Shown here piece by piece: positions 10,601 through 22,638 of a stretch of DNA of 64,000 nucleotides. Each line of letters opens with the position of its first letter. Position 1 is the stretch's first letter. The stretch is taken from assembly GCA_002104905.1 (NCBI GenBank), contig MCFE01000142.1:62001-126000 (forward strand), given 5' to 3'. The notes under the pieces were generated by a model that ran no database searches, had not been told where the DNA came from, and was given only the letters and a program-made list of their open reading frames with translations. The position numbers were made by a program, and so were the translations under genes. The stretch is from Basidiobolus meristosporus CBS 931.73. Lineage: Eukaryota > Basidiobolomycota > Basidiobolomycetes > Basidiobolales > Basidiobolaceae.

Positions 10601-12556
10601 AGAGTGCAAGTAACCAAAGTAATGAATGGTATATTGACTTTGGAGCATCACAGCATACTTGTTGTATAAACAATTGGTTCAGCAACCTGAAGACAATTCC
10701 CGTAAGAAATGTTTATCTGGGAGACAACTCTGCACAGGAAGCTACTGCCAGTGGGTCTATACTGCTAAGTATGAGTGATATCTCAGGGGCTACAGCATTA
10801 AAACTTACTGACGTACCCTATGTCCCTGGAATAGCTAAGAACCTATTCATAATCAGTAGAGCAACCACTTGGGGACTGAAAATCATATTTATTAAGCTGA
10901 ACTGTTTAATATTGAGTGAAAATGGACAAAAATTAGCTCTGGGAAATAAATTTCACAATAAAAACAAGTTACAATGCAAGATCATTGTACCTGAGTATGC
11001 CAACATTGTTGAAACTGAAGAAACTAACTGAGAGACAGGGCATAGGAGGCTAAGACACATTGCGGAACAGAAAATGAGCCAATTGATGAAAATGAGCTTG
11101 TTTCAGGCCTAAATTACTCAATTCCATTCTAATTGAGTGATTGTAAGGGATGTTCACATGGCAAACAAGCTAGGTGATTTTTCAGGAGCTCAGGAGGCAT
11201 TAGCACCCACAAAATATAGGCTATTATACACTCAGACATTTGTGGGCCCATGAGAACCTAGTCCTTTGTAGCCAAGAAATACTTTGTGATGTTTAATGAT
11301 TACAAGATAGGATATACATGGGTATACTTCCTCAAAGCAAAGGATGAGGCTTTAGAGATGTTTAGATACTTCAAGAACTTGGCAGAAACACAAACTGGGT
11401 GTAAATTGAAGATACTTCAAAGCAACAATGGAGGGTAAAACTGCTCAAAGGAGTTTGCAAAATACTGCGCATCTATTGGTATACTTCAACAGACCACAGT
11501 TACACATACACAAATGAAGTAGCAGGACATACAAACAGAACCATAATAGAGATAGATCATCTATGCTACATAATAAGGGAATGGACTACAGGTTTTGGGC
11601 CAAATCTGTTGCTACTGCAGTATACATCAAAAATAGCTGCCCAACAACAGCACTACATGATTCTACACCTTTTGAAGCATATACATGCAAAGAACTAGAA
11701 CTCCAGCACCTCAGGATATTTGTGAGTAATGTCTTTTATCGCATCCCTGACAAAAAATGCTCAACGCTGGAACCAAAGAGTAGAAAAGGGATCTTTCTTG
11801 GAAATTGAGATGATACTAAAGGGTATAGAGTGTATGATGGCAAAATTTAGAAGCTGATCAGTAACAGGGACGGTGTATTTGGGGAGTATTCAAGGCAGAA
11901 AGCCACGGGAATCATTGGCCCGCTGCCTGATAATGCAATCTACACTAATGAAGAAGATACATACCAAATTCAGCTAGATATGGAAGATATTTCCACCAGT
12001 TCCAGATAAAGAGCAGATTATCCCAGTTAGGAGATCTACCAGAATAAGTAATGCCCCTGGATCCTAGTTGCAAACATCCAATGATTATGAAGAAGCCTAT
12101 CTTGCCTTATGCGCCAAACCTCAGAATCTGGAACAGCCATGCAAGAGCAGTACCAATCCATGATCAAAGCAAAAACATGGGAACTGGTAAATTCACCAAA
12201 TGGGAGAAAGCCAGTAGGATGTAGATGGGTCTACAAGATCAAAATAGCCTAAATGGTACTGTTGATAAGTACAAGGCTAGATTAGTGGCTAAAGGCTATT
12301 CCCAGATCCAGGGAATAAACTTTTGGGAAATATTTGCTCTGGTTGCAAAGTTTAACTCCACTAGGACAGCTCTAGCCCTGGCAGCTGTACACAGTCGGGA
12401 TCTACACCAAATGGATATCAAAACAGCCACTTTAAATGTGCATTCACAAGAAACTATATATAAGGGGCAACCAGAAGATCTTAACAATCCAAAAGGCCCC
12501 TAAAAGGTGTGCAGACTCAGGAAATTGTGGTATAGGCTTAAGCATGCACCTAGAGC
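10601..12556 (+). pseudogene. Copia A copy 2 protease, integrase and RT N-terminal half
   Basis: The sequence holds the protease start (near 10630, IDFGASQHT), the pre-integrase region (10771-11031, ending in a stop shared with copy 1), a decayed integrase core (11040-11560), the integrase C-terminal region (11563-11808), and the RT start (about 12180-12550, with the [10 protein letters not shown] motif). Stops and frame changes are frequent. RT is interrupted after the HAPRA motif by the solo LTR at 12557. Confidence 0.8.
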
Positions 12557-12925
12557 TGTTGAAATATTGGACTATTTGGTTTCATTCTGCAGCTAAAAAT
12601 TTACTTAACAATTCTGGACTAGTCTTGGTCACTGTGGGACTAGTATACAGCTCCAACTTTGCCACTTTCTTCAGATCTATGATCTTATGATTATTCCCCT
12701 AAAGTCCGTATCAAATTAACACTAATACTAACTATTATGTATTAACCCTGAATCTGTCTCAGAATGCTCCTCAATATTGAGAAACCCTCCTTGCTTAGTA
12801 TTACAGCTATATTACCTCCACAAAGGTATAAATACTGAGCTTTATTACTAATAAACAACAGTTCAACTATTATTGCTATTTCTTGGTTAGTTCCTTATAT
12901 CCATTTCACTTCTTAAGTTGCAACA
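12557..12925 (+). repeat. Solo LTR of family A nested in its own family, with target duplication
   Basis: A complete 369-bp LTR from TGTTGAAATATTGG to AAGTTGCAACA. It is flanked by AGAGC at 12552-12556 and 12926-12930, splitting the RT coding sequence. Confidence 0.93.
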
Positions 12926-12930
12926 AGAGC

Positions 12931-14033
12931 AGGGTATAACAAAATTGACACATATCTAGAGGAGATTGGGTTTGTTTTTAGTACTGCAGATTGCAGTATA
13001 TATGTGAAACAGCTTAAAACGGGGTTTGAGCATTGTAGTTCTGTATGAGGACAAGCTGATAATAGCTACAAGTGACCAGGAGGCACTTAAACAGTCAAAG
13101 TCAGATCTCTTCAGCAAGTTTGAAATGAAAGATCTTGGAAAATTGAGCTATTTTCTTGGAATTGAAGTGAACTCTGACATTCTTACGCAGATAATTATGC
13201 TGAATCAGTCTAAGTACATCAGGGACATTTTTAGAAGCTTCAAAATGTAAATTGCAAGCCTGCAGCTACCCCTATTGGCAATAATCTGAAATTGAGCAAA
13301 TTTCAGCAAGTTTAGGTGTAACAGCTCAAGTATGGACTAAATATTTCCCTATCAATCAATGGTTGGAAGCCTGATGTACTTGATGGTGTCTACATCTCCT
13401 GATATTGCAGTGGCAGTTGGAATAGTCAATCAATTCATTCAGAATTATGGATCAGATTAAATTACAGCAGTTAAGTGGATTTTCAGATATCTACAAGGTA
13501 CCATATATATGGTACTGGAATACTCTGGAGCAGATATTTGGCGGAAATAGGATGGTTAAGGTGATTAAGATTGGGGTAGAGATCTGACTGATAGATGCTC
13601 TACCACTGGCTATATATTTCTTTATGCTGGTGTGGCTATTACTGAAAATTGCACAAAACAACCAACTGTGGCCCTATCTACAACTGAAGCTGAATATATG
13701 GCTGCTTGCCAAGCAACTAAGGAGACTATATGGCTACAGAAACTATTCAAAAACTTAGGCTTTAATTCAGATGAAGAAACATGTATTTACAAAAACAATC
13801 AAAGTTATATTACATTTGCTAGAAATCCTACTAATCATGCCAGAACTAAGCACATAGATATACAACACCACTTTGTGAGGAAAGCTGTAGAAAATAACTT
13901 AGTAGTGTTAGTTTATATTCCAACTGACAAAATGGTGGCAGATATATTGACAAAACTACTAGCTGGACCACCATTTGAGAGTCTCAGAGAGGAACTAGGA
14001 TTAAGAAATTATTTAGTTGAGGGTGAGTGTTGA
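12931..14033 (+). pseudogene. Copia A copy 2 RT C-terminal half and RNase H
   Basis: RT resumes with a TRIDTYLEE-like segment. The YxDD site is degraded (VLYEDK). RNase H is well kept at 13632-14033: VALSTTEAEYMA, ARTKHIDIQHHF and MVADILTK are the conserved copia RNase H landmarks. The RNase H frame runs to the TGA that overlaps the start of the 3' LTR. Confidence 0.83.
14018..14027 (+). promoter_or_regulatory. Polypurine tract of copia A copy 2
   Basis: TGAGGGTGAG lies immediately before the LTR start TGTTGAAA. This is the expected position of the plus-strand DNA primer. Confidence 0.7.
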
Positions 14034-14395
14034 AATGTTGAGCTATATGGTATCATTCAGCAGCTAAAAATTAACATAACAATTCTAGACTAGTCTTGGT
14101 CACTGAGGGACTTGTTTGCAGCACCAACTTTGCCAGTTTCTTCACATCTATGATCCTATGATTTTTCCCTATAGTCAAGATCCAATTAACACTTTTTACC
14201 AAACATATGTAATAGTGCTGAAACTGTTACAGAATGCTCCTGAATGTTAAGGAACCCGCCTTTCTTAGTGTCATAGCTGTATTACTACTACAAAGGTATA
14301 AATACCAATCTACTTTATGAATAAGCAACAGTTCAATTATTATCACTATATGTTGGCAAGTTCCTTATATCTAACTCACTTCTTAATTTGCAACA
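14028..14395 (+). repeat. 3' LTR of copia A copy 2
   Basis: A 368-bp LTR from TGTTGAAATG to TTGCAACA, with TATAAATA and AATAAG-like signals in the same places as the 5' LTR. Confidence 0.9.
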
Positions 14396-15325
14396 TCAGC
14401 ATGATGGAAGGTCCTTGTGGACTTGTGTATATTTCCCCATTGAGGGCAGTAATTTGCAATATGTCCTTGCCAGAGGCAATGAAAGCAAAGTCCTTTCTTC
14501 TTGCATTCTTCTGAGATGGAATTCTTCTGTATGGCATCCATTTGTATTGGCAATGCTTCTGACTGTCTTCTTTCATAGCAATTATAGCCTCTCTGATTAG
14601 TCATTGGGGGCTTCCCTACAGCAAACATGGCCTAGTCATAGTCAATGGCAACTTGTATGTCTTCTTCAATTGTCTGGGGTCTTTGATATTTCACATTCCT
14701 GCAAGTTCTTTCTTTTATCCCATTGAAAAATATTTACCTGATCCAAGGGGTCCATTCTTCCAATTTGTCCAAGTAGACATTTATATTCATAGATGTGCTC
14801 TTGAACCATTCCTTTCTGTCTGAGTGTGTTCAACTTTCATTGTAGCAGCATCTACTGGTATGGGGGTTCAAAAGTATTCTGAATCTCCAACACAAACTCA
14901 TCCCAGGTAGAGATTTTAGAGCATCTCATCATGATGGCTATCCAGATCTTGCTGTGGTACCACTATTAAGCTTCATCTGCTAAGTAAGAAGCTGTATAAA
15001 GCCACTTGCTTTGTGGAGCAATTCCTGCAGCCTTAAAAGCTTCTTCATTCTGGAAGAGTCAAGTTCCCCTGTCTTCATTGACACAACCATGGTGCTGGTT
15101 GACCTACACATCAAAGTTGCTCTTGGCAGGGTGTTGCTGGCTTTGGTCCATGGTAATCATTCCTTGCTGCTGTTGGCTAAGGATCTGGAGTTACTGTTGC
15201 TGTAGGGCAAGGATTTACTGCATAGAGTGCTTCCATTCTTGTTTATCTGACATCTTGAGGGTGCTTTCTTCCTTCTTCAATGGGAGGGGACTTCTGCTTA
15301 TTGCTGCTGCCAAAATTATAAGGCT
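14396..15325 (-). pseudogene. Ty3/gypsy gag (right part of the element split by copia A copy 2)
   Basis: On the minus strand, Gag starts at an ATG near 15253 (ATGTCAGATAAACAAG) and runs leftward through a capsid-like region to a complete CCHC knuckle, CFHCLWQGHIANYC (about 14445-14490). The reading frame has several stops. It continues leftward beyond the nested copia element as the pol relic at 7741-9383. The junction with copia A sequence near 15325 marks another insertion or deletion boundary. Confidence 0.75.
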
Positions 15326-16454
15326 CAATGAAGATATACACTCAGTTTGTGTTTCTGCCATGCTCTTGAAGTGCTTGAACATCTCTAGAGCCTCATCCTT
15401 TGTCATGAGGTGGTATACCCATTAATATCTTCTCTATTCATCAGTAAGCATCATAAAGTATCTCTTGGCTCCAGTGGAGAGTGTTCTCATGGGCCTGCAT
15501 GTGTCTGAGTGCACAATAGCCAGTAATCTGGTGATTTTAATACCTCCTGAGCTTATGAAATATTGCATAGCTTGTTTGGTATATGAGCATCCCTTATAGA
15601 CACTGAATTTAAATGGGATTGAGCAACTGAGGCTCAAGTTGATTTTTAACCAATTGTTATATTTTCTGTGTTGCAATGTTTCCTAGTCTCCAATGGCACA
15701 TCTCACAGTGAGTGTGATCAGTTTGATCAATGTTGATATACTCAGGCACAACAATTGTGCACTGTAACCTGTGACTGCCATGATCTCTGATTCCCAAAGC
15801 TTGTTTTTGTCCAATTTCACTCAATATTGAGCTGCTTAGCTTAGCAAAAGCATATTCCAGTCACTGGGTAGTTGCTTTACTGACTGAGAGCAAGTTCTTA
15901 GCTACTCCAGGCACACAGAGAACATCAGTCAGTTTTGCTGCTGTTGCCCCTGAGATATCATTTATACTTAGCTGTGTAGGCCCACTGGCAGTAGCTTCTA
16001 CTAGAGAGTTATCTCCCAGATAGACCTTTCTTACAGGAGTAGTATCTGAGTTACTAAACCACTCCTGTAAACAACATATATGCTGTGATACTCCAGAGTC
16101 AGTAAACCACTCTTTACTTTGGTTACTTGCACTCTTGTGTACAGTTACAGATAGCTGTTCATCAGTAGGTTTTTATTTACCCTCTCTAGTTTGTCTTTTT
16201 GTTGACTTGTTTATTCTTACATTCTCTTGCACAGTATCCTGGCTGCTTACAATAGTTGCAGCAACCAGGTTTTCATTGGTTTTGTAGCTTTCCCTTATTT
16301 TCTGTGTACCTTTATGAGTAGAATAAAGTATTCACTTCAATTTTCTCTGCTTAGTCATTACATATGGGTTCTACATGGAGAAGTCTTTGTTGAGCATAGT
16401 CTAAGGTCAGATTTTCTTCTCTGCTTTTGGACAAAAGTACAAGTGGCTTGTATT
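15326..16454 (-). mobile_element. Copia family A fragment, minus strand
   Basis: From right to left on the minus strand: the Gag C-terminus (ESREENLTLDYAQ-type text at ~16440-16380), a degraded knuckle (~16235), the protease start (~16105), the pre-integrase region (~16000-15700) and the integrase core start (15676-15330, including YFMMLTDE). It ends abruptly at the LTR of the gypsy element that starts at 16455. A family-A LTR piece in the same orientation lies just beyond that element (21290-21569). Confidence 0.78.
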
Positions 16455-16822
16455 TGCTATAAGTCTTAGTATTAGAGTTGTAGAGGAAAAGGGAGTTTAT
16501 CTAGCATTGTATTCACTAAAACCTGATCTGATCTTATTGAGATTCCAGCAGCTCCTTATATACATTTTGCCAGATCAATTGCTGACTAATTGTATTTCTT
16601 AATGTGGGCTGTGGCTGATGACTCATTTGATTGCATCATCATCACCCAATAAGGTCCTACTTAATATATCTATATCTGTCTGATAAGGATCTGCTGATTC
16701 ATTTGCTGACTAATGCTACTGATTTGATAGATAATACTGATATACTGATAACCTAAACATATAACTAATTGATTTGACTAAAAGCTGATCTAATGTAAAC
16801 ATTCAAGCGGCTGGTCATAACA
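16455..16822 (-). repeat. 3' LTR of the gypsy element
   Basis: A 368-bp LTR; on the minus strand it begins TGTTATGACC. It matches the LTR at 24518-24887. A TATATAAGG box is visible about 10 nt before a GCTGCTGG word. Confidence 0.85.
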
Positions 16823-16834
16823 TTCTCCCCTCCT
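16823..16834 (-). promoter_or_regulatory. Polypurine tract of the gypsy element
   Basis: The minus strand reads AGGAGGGGAGAA directly before the LTR start TGTTATGACC, the classic position and composition for the plus-strand primer. Confidence 0.85.
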
Positions 16835-17770
16835 AAAGTTGAGAAAGTTCTCCTGAATCTCTTTTCTTGTGATACCAATATCTTGATGGTTCAGTATTAT
16901 CAGCAAGCCTTGCAAGCTTGAGTCGGTCCCTATGCACTAAGTCTTCCTCTATATTGCCTTGTTTGTCCACCAGTTGGTAAGTTGCAAATGGACATTCTCC
17001 AATGATCTTGAATGGTCCTGTCCATTGTGGCTCAACCTTCTTTTGAGTGTTGTTTCTTAGCAATACAAGGTTTCCAACTGTCAATGATTCTGGTGCTATA
17101 GTCTTATCAAATCTCTGCTTCATCTTTTCTGCACCTTGAGGTACTTTGGTCTATGCCTCTTGACATCTTTGTTCCAGTTGCTGGTGTCTACTTGGCTGAC
17201 TGAGTTCATCTTCTAAGGTGTCTGTAAGCTTTGGTTGTGTGAGATCTCCTGGAATCCTTGGTTCACATCCATATGCTAAGTAAAATGGCAATTGCTGGGT
17301 GGTGTTGTGTACTCTGACTCTGCATCCAAAGAGTGCTTGGTCTCTATACTCATCCCTTCTACTAACAGCTCCATTTGCATACTTGGTCAGAGTTTTTCCA
17401 AACAATCCATTAAACTGTTTGGTGACTCCATTAGTTCTAGGGTGATATGCCAAGGTTTTCAAGTGTTTGATCTGCTGCATTTCCCAGTAAGCTTCCAATG
17501 TCCTTGCCATAAAGTTTTACCTCTATCAGATAGAATCTCTACAGGGCATCCAAGCTTCCTAAGGATCTCATGGTAGATGAAACTTGCAACTTCTTGTTTA
17601 CTGGCTATAGGGACAGCTTTAGCCACTGGCCATTTAGTGACATGGTCAATTGCTACTAGGATCCAACAGTTGCATTTCCTGGTGATTGTCAGTCTTCCAA
17701 TAAAGGCTATTTGCCATCTTTGATATGGTCTTACAGGCTCCAAGGGAAAGAGTTCAGCAATTCTCTGTGG
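16835..17770 (-). pseudogene. Gypsy integrase core and C-terminus
   Basis: Minus-strand segments: 17743-17459 (integrase core start, GRLTITRKCNCWILVAIDH), 17510-17151 (HPRTNGVTKQFNGL), and 17123-16833 (C-terminal GPF-type segment, QWTGPFKIIGECPFATYQLV). The conserved Glu of the core motif (normally NGxxER) reads Lys. The join to the upstream 494-codon frame is a TAA where the related copy near 8160 has CAA. Integrase would insert the cDNA into the nuclear genome. Confidence 0.82.
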
Positions 17771-19255
17771 TTAGCCTTGGTTAATTTGGCAATTTGGGCA
17801 TGTTTTCATTAGCTTCTCAATGTCATGTTTCAATCTGGGCCACCATGCTCTGGCTTTCACAAGGCTATATGTTCCTTGAATTCCAAGATGTCCATATCCA
17901 TTGTGTAGCTTATGTATTAGATCCAGGCAAAAAACATAAGGGCAATAGGCAATAGGGCTTCCATCAACAATTTGGTAGAGTGTTTCATCCTGTACTAAAA
18001 ATTTGCTGGCTTCATCCCAGATTATCTTCTTGATATCTTCACCTACCTCATTAGGAATGGCTTGGTCCACCAAGTACTTTGGTAATAGGCTAGGCCAATC
18101 TGATTCATGCACCAAGTTGGGTTGTGCAACTTGATCTAATCTTGATAAGGCATCAGCAACTGTGTTGTTTTTTCCAGGGCAGTACACAATCTCTAAGTCC
18201 AATTGCTGAATATATTCACTCCATCTTGTCATTCTTCTAGAGAGTACCTTCTGAGTAAATATATGCTTGAGGGAGGCATGATCAGTCTTCACAGTGCATT
18301 TGACTCCTTCAATATAGCATCTCCATGTCTTCAAACAGTGTATTATAGCAAGCATATCCTTCTCATGCACTGGATAGTTTTGTTCTGCTGAGTTAAGTTT
18401 CTTGGATTCAAAGGCAACAGGGTAGTCCTTTCTCTTGTGTTCTTGGCTTAACACTCCACCAATTGCATAATCTGAAGCATCTGTGCACAGAGTAAACTCT
18501 TTTCTAAAGTCAGGTATTCTTAAGCTTGGCAGCTTGGCAAGTTCATTCTTGAGTGTCTGGAAGGCAGTTTCACAAGCTGTGTCCCACTTGTAGGTATTGT
18601 CTTTCTTGAGGATATAAGTTAAAGGGGCCGCAATACTTGCAAAGGACTTGACAAATCTGCAATAATAGGAAACCATTCCAAGGAATGATCTGAGTTCTGA
18701 TATGCTATGGGGCTGCTTCAGATTCTTGATAACTTCAACCTTCTTAGGGTCTAAGGTCACTCTTGTGCTAGTCACTATGTGTCCCAGATATTCAACGTGT
18801 TCCTTGAAGAATTCACACTTGAGTAGCTTGCCATAAAGCTTGTTCTCTCTTAGCTTCTTCAAGACCTTTTCAATGTGCACCATGTGATCCTCTTCTGTCT
18901 TGCTGTATATTGGTATATCATCTAGGTAGATTATGACAAACTTGTCTAAGTACTCCTGGAAGACAGTCTGCATCAGGGTCATGAATGTTACAGAGGCATT
19001 GGTGAGGCCAAAACTCATGACTAAGTACTTGTAATGTCCATTTTTGGTCCTGAATGCTGTCTTAGGGATATCTTCTGGCTTCACCCTGATTTGGTTGTAT
19101 CCTGACATGAGGTCAATTGTGCTGAAAATAGTGGCTCCATTGAGTTGGTCCAAGAGCTCTTCAATCCAAGGTATGGAGTACTTATTCTTCATGGTAACTG
19201 AGTTAAGGGCTCTGTAGACAATGCACATCCTAAGTGCTTCATCCTTCTTCTTCAC
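17771..19255 (-). pseudogene. Gypsy RT, RNase H and integrase zinc-binding domain (long open part)
   Basis: 494 codons are open. Residues ~1-165 are reverse transcriptase: IFSTIDLMSGYNQIRVKP, then VIIYLDDIPIYSK with the catalytic YLDD. About 240-370 are RNase H: LCTDASDYAIGGVLSQ, CTVKTDHASLKHI. About 440-494 are the integrase HHCC domain (HKLHNGYGHLGI and CPNCQINQG). Upstream, two stops in a row at 19316-19321 cut it from the RT N-terminus; the plus-strand copy near 26580 has sense codons there. It is labelled a pseudogene because the parent polyprotein is interrupted, although catalytic RT and RNase H residues survive. Confidence 0.88.
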
Positions 19256-20965
19256 AAAAAGTACTGGTGCTCCCCAAGGTGACTTGCTGGGTATGATATA
19301 TCCTTGCTCTAGTTACTAATCTATTTGTATCTTCATCTTTTCCAACTCCAATGGACTCATTCTGTAAGGTGTCTTATGCTCTGGAGGGCTATCTCCTGTT
19401 TCAATGGCATGATCCATATATCTGACTGGTGGTAGGCTTACAAGCTCTTCTGGTAATATGTCTGAATACTCCTTTGAAAGAGTTTGGACCTTCCAGGGTA
19501 CTGGAGCAGAAGAATACTCCTGTAATACTGCCATGAGAAACATCTGGGTGCCTTTTCTTAGTGCTCTACAGAACTGTGTCTTGCTAAGTTCACTTGTTTC
19601 ACACAGACTGGAATTGACCAAGTTAAAATCCAGTCTGGTAGGTAATAGCTCATAGGTCTTCTAGTTCTTCTGGATCTGAGTAGCATGGGTTCTCCAGTTG
19701 GTTGATGAACTACAACAAAATAGCCAGGTTTTCCCAAGTACAAGGTCAAACTTGCGGTTCCCAAATATATAGGCATGTAGATCTTCTTCATAGTCATTAG
19801 TATTCATCCGTACTGGCTGAGTAATATGGTAGCTTATGCAAGAATCCCCATCAGCCATTGAGACTGAAGTTGATTTGGTGGGTTCCAGGTTGATTACAGC
19901 TTTCAAAGCAAATTGCCCTGACATGCACTCATGCAATGCTCCTGAGTTAATCATGATCTTGGCAGGTACTCCATTGATTACTCCATTCAAGTATAATAGC
20001 TTTCCTGAGTTTGAGGTCATCTGGGGTAAGTATTCTTCTGTCATATGGAAGGTGGGCTCTGAGTCTTCTTGAAGTTCATCCTCCATGTTACTATGCTCCA
20101 TGGCCTCAATATGGTAAAAGGTTCTTGATGGCTGGTGCCCATTTCTTCTCTGAGGGCAGTACTTTGCAATATGTCCTTGCAGGTGGCAATTGAAGCAAAG
20201 TCCGTTCTTCTTACATTCTACTGAGGTAGGATTCTTCTACATAGCATCTATTTCAATTGGCACTGCTTCTAATTGTCTTCTTTCATAGTGATTGTAGCCT
20301 CTCTGATTAGTCATTGTGTGCTATCCAGCTCCAAACATAGCTGAGTCATAGTCAATGGCAATTGTGATGGCTTCTTCAGTAGTCTAAGGTCTTTGATAAT
20401 TCACTTCCTTACAAGTTTTTTCTTTCAACCCATCAATAAAGTATTCAACTTGATCCAGAGGGTCCATTATTTCAATTTGCCTAAGTAGACATCTATATTC
20501 ATAGATGTACTCTTGGACCATTCCTTTCTGTCTGAGTGTCTTCAGTTATCTTCTTAGTAGTGTCTGTTGTTGTGGGGGCTCAAAGGCATCCTGAATTTCC
20601 AACACAAACTCATCCCAGGTAGAGATTGTAGAGCATCCCATCATGGTGGCTGACCTGATCTTGTTGTGATACAACTGTAAAGCTGTGTCTGCCAGATAAG
20701 AGGCTGCGTTATGTAACTTTCTTTCTGGAGTAACTCCTATAGCCTTAAAAGCTTCTTCATTTGGGAAGAGCCAAGTTCCCAGGTTTTCATTGACTCTACC
20801 ATGGCACTGGTTGACCTTCCCACTAAAGTTACTCTTGACAGGGTTTTACTTGCTTTGGGCCATTGTAGTCATTCCTTGTTGCTGCTGGCTAAGGATCTGG
20901 AGTAACTGTGGCTGCTGAGCCAGGATTTGTTGCATAGCATTCTTCCATTCTTGATGTTTGGACAT
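19256..20965 (-). pseudogene. Gypsy gag and protease
   Basis: Gag starts with the ATG at 20965 (ATGTCCAAACATC), conserved in the two related copies, and carries a complete CCHC knuckle CFNCHLQGHIAKYC at about 20150-20190. Protease follows in 20101-19661; its active site reads INSGAL, with Asn in place of Asp, so it should be dead. The RT N-terminal linker is at 19621-19316 (PYRMSPLELEKMK). Frames are interrupted several times. Confidence 0.8.
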
Positions 20966-21023
20966 CTTGAGGGAGGCTTCTTCTTTCTTCACAAGTGATG
21001 TTTCTGGTTATTGCTGCTATAAA

Positions 21024-21289
21024 TGTTACAAGTCTTGGTATAAGAGTCATATAGGAATAGGGAGTTTAGCTAGTATTGTGTTCACTAAAACTTGAACTGA
21101 TCCTTAATGAGATTCCAGCAGCTCCTTATATACATTTTACCAGGTCAATTGCATCATCATCATCACCACATAAGATCCTTCCTAAAATATCTACTTCTGT
21201 CTGATAAGGATCAGCTGATTCATTTGCTGACCAATGCTACTAATTTGATAGATAATACTGAAATGCAATAACCTAAACATATCACTAAA
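21024..21289 (-). repeat. 5' LTR of the gypsy element, outer end missing
   Basis: Matches 16455-16790 with an internal gap of ~50 bp. The last ~45 bp that should end GGTCATAACA is absent, replaced by copia family A LTR sequence. This suggests a deletion across both elements. Confidence 0.8.
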
Positions 21290-21569
21290 TGACTTATATC
21301 TGTGTGGAAGTAGTACAACTGCTACACTAAATAAGGGGATTTTCACTACATTCAGGAGCATGCTGTAAAAGTTTCAGGGTTAGTACATGATATTTGGTAA
21401 AAGCCCTTATTTGATCCTGACTATAGGGGAATAATTATAGGTTCATAGATCTGAAAGAGAGTGCCAATGTCTGGGCTGCAAACAAGTCCTACAGTTACTA
21501 AGACTAGTCCAGATTTGTTAAGTAAAATTTTAACTGCTGATTGATTCCAGATAGCCCAATATTTCAACA
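21290..21569 (-). repeat. Partial LTR, copia family A, minus orientation
   Basis: The plus strand ends CCCAATATTTCAACA, the reverse complement of the LTR start. The first ~90 bp (3' end of the LTR) is missing at the junction with the gypsy LTR. It may be the 5' LTR of the copia fragment at 15326-16454. Confidence 0.75.
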
Positions 21570-22260
21570 AACACTTGAATGAGCCCGTATTTTTTTCACC
21601 AGCCTCTGCTATAATAACCAGATTGTATGCACGCCAAGGGCTTTTGTGTTGTTATGCTATGATGGAGCAGAGTTCACATCTTAGCTGGACACTAGCTTGA
21701 CCCTGACACCATTTAGGCTAAACTTCTGCCTCTTTGTCTCACCATGCAGAAAGCTGACTTGGTTAAAGTGAACATTGCTTGCAATAGTACATGGAAAATT
21801 GCCCAACACCACTCTTGGGGCCATTTGAGGATCCGCTCAAGAAAGCACATCTGGATTACAATTTACAGAAATCTAAAATGCAAAAAGGTGAATTGGTGCA
21901 ACACTTCTGTGATAGATTCTAGAGACAAATGGGATTAGCTAGAGATAGTGATGTTAATCCATTGCTTACTTTGCATTTTCTTTCTAACTTTCCACACCAG
22001 CTGCAGAGCAATATTGCTATTGTCAAAGCAAGCAACCCAGCATATACTTATGGCAAGATCTCAGAGACATGTACACTAGCAGTCACCATGACTGCAGCTG
22101 TTAGCCAGGCTCCAGGCCACACTACTCAAGACCTAGCAACAACTGGAAAAGTGAGTAGTCATATGACCAAGAAGAAGTCAACTGTAACCAGGTTACTTGT
22201 TTGATGAGAATCCTCCTAATATCAGGGTAGAAGTAGGTTTCTACTAACCTTCAAAGTAAA
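21570..22260 (+). pseudogene. Retroelement gag-like relic
   Basis: An open stretch (21929-22204) reads LARDSDVNPLLTLHFLSNFP followed by QLQSNIAIVKASNPAY, which looks like the helical capsid part of a retrotransposon Gag. A related frame upstream (about 21860-21925) supplies QHFCDRF. I cannot assign a lineage. The solo LTR at 22266 interrupts it, and possible continuation is seen at 22639-22970 (charged, Gln- and Lys-rich open frame 22743-23003). Confidence 0.45.
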
Positions 22261-22265
22261 ACAGT

Positions 22266-22633
22266 TGTAGCAATTTAAGAAGTGTTTGGATATCAGGAAC
22301 CTATCCAGAAGTAATGATAATCGTTGAATTTTTGTTTATTTATAAAGATGCTCAGCTTTTATACCTTGGTAGGAGTATTACATTTTTATCAATAAGTAAA
22401 GAGGGTTTCCTAACATTCAGAAGCATTCTGTAACAGCTTCAGGGCTAGTACATAATGCTTGGTAAAAGTGCCAATATGATCTTCACCATAGGGGAATAAT
22501 CATAGGTTCATAGATCCAAGAGAAAGTAGCAATGTTAAGTCTTTAAATTGTCTGACAGTGACCAAGACTGGTCCATAATTGTGCAGTAAGCTTTCAGCTG
22601 CTGGCTGATACCAAACAGTCCAATATTTCAACA
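22266..22633 (-). repeat. Solo LTR, copia family A, minus orientation, with target duplication
   Basis: A 368-bp LTR, on the plus strand from TGTAGCAATTTAAG to TTTCAACA, flanked by ACAGT at 22261-22265 and 22634-22638. All family-A LTR landmarks are present, including the ATTATTCCCC-type word in reverse. Confidence 0.92.
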
Positions 22634-22638
22634 ACAGT

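Larger units (their letters stand above)
9384..14395 (+). mobile_element. Structurally complete Ty1/copia family A element (copy 2)
   Basis: The 5' LTR (9384-9753), primer site, gag, integrase, RT, RNase H, polypurine tract and 3' LTR (14028-14395) are all present in order. The flanks are TCAAC (9379-9383) and TCAGC (14396-14400), a probable target duplication with one change. Gypsy gag sequence flanks it on both sides and would be continuous without it, so this is a nested insertion. Internal stops and frameshifts make it non-autonomous. The 5,012-bp length includes a 369-bp solo LTR plus its duplicated 5 bp. Confidence 0.9.
16455..21289 (-). mobile_element. Best-preserved Ty3/gypsy element of the window
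   Basis: On the minus strand: 5' LTR (21024-21289, outer end lost), gag, protease, RT, RNase H, integrase, polypurine tract, 3' LTR (16455-16822). The LTRs share the TGTTA...TAACA-type ends. The pol part 19255-17771 is open for 494 codons. I see no tRNA-3'-end primer site after the 5' LTR. The element lacks a chromodomain. It is inactivated by a few nonsense changes and by active-site substitutions, and sits inside copia family A sequence. Confidence 0.88.

Noticed and set aside
15006-15425. 139-codon plus-strand frame
   Set aside because: Antisense of gypsy gag joined to antisense of copia integrase; crosses an element boundary.
16455-21289. tRNA primer site after the gypsy 5' LTR
   Set aside because: The bases after the LTR (TTTATAGCAGC) do not begin with TGG and I could not match them to a tRNA end; self-priming could not be shown by eye either.
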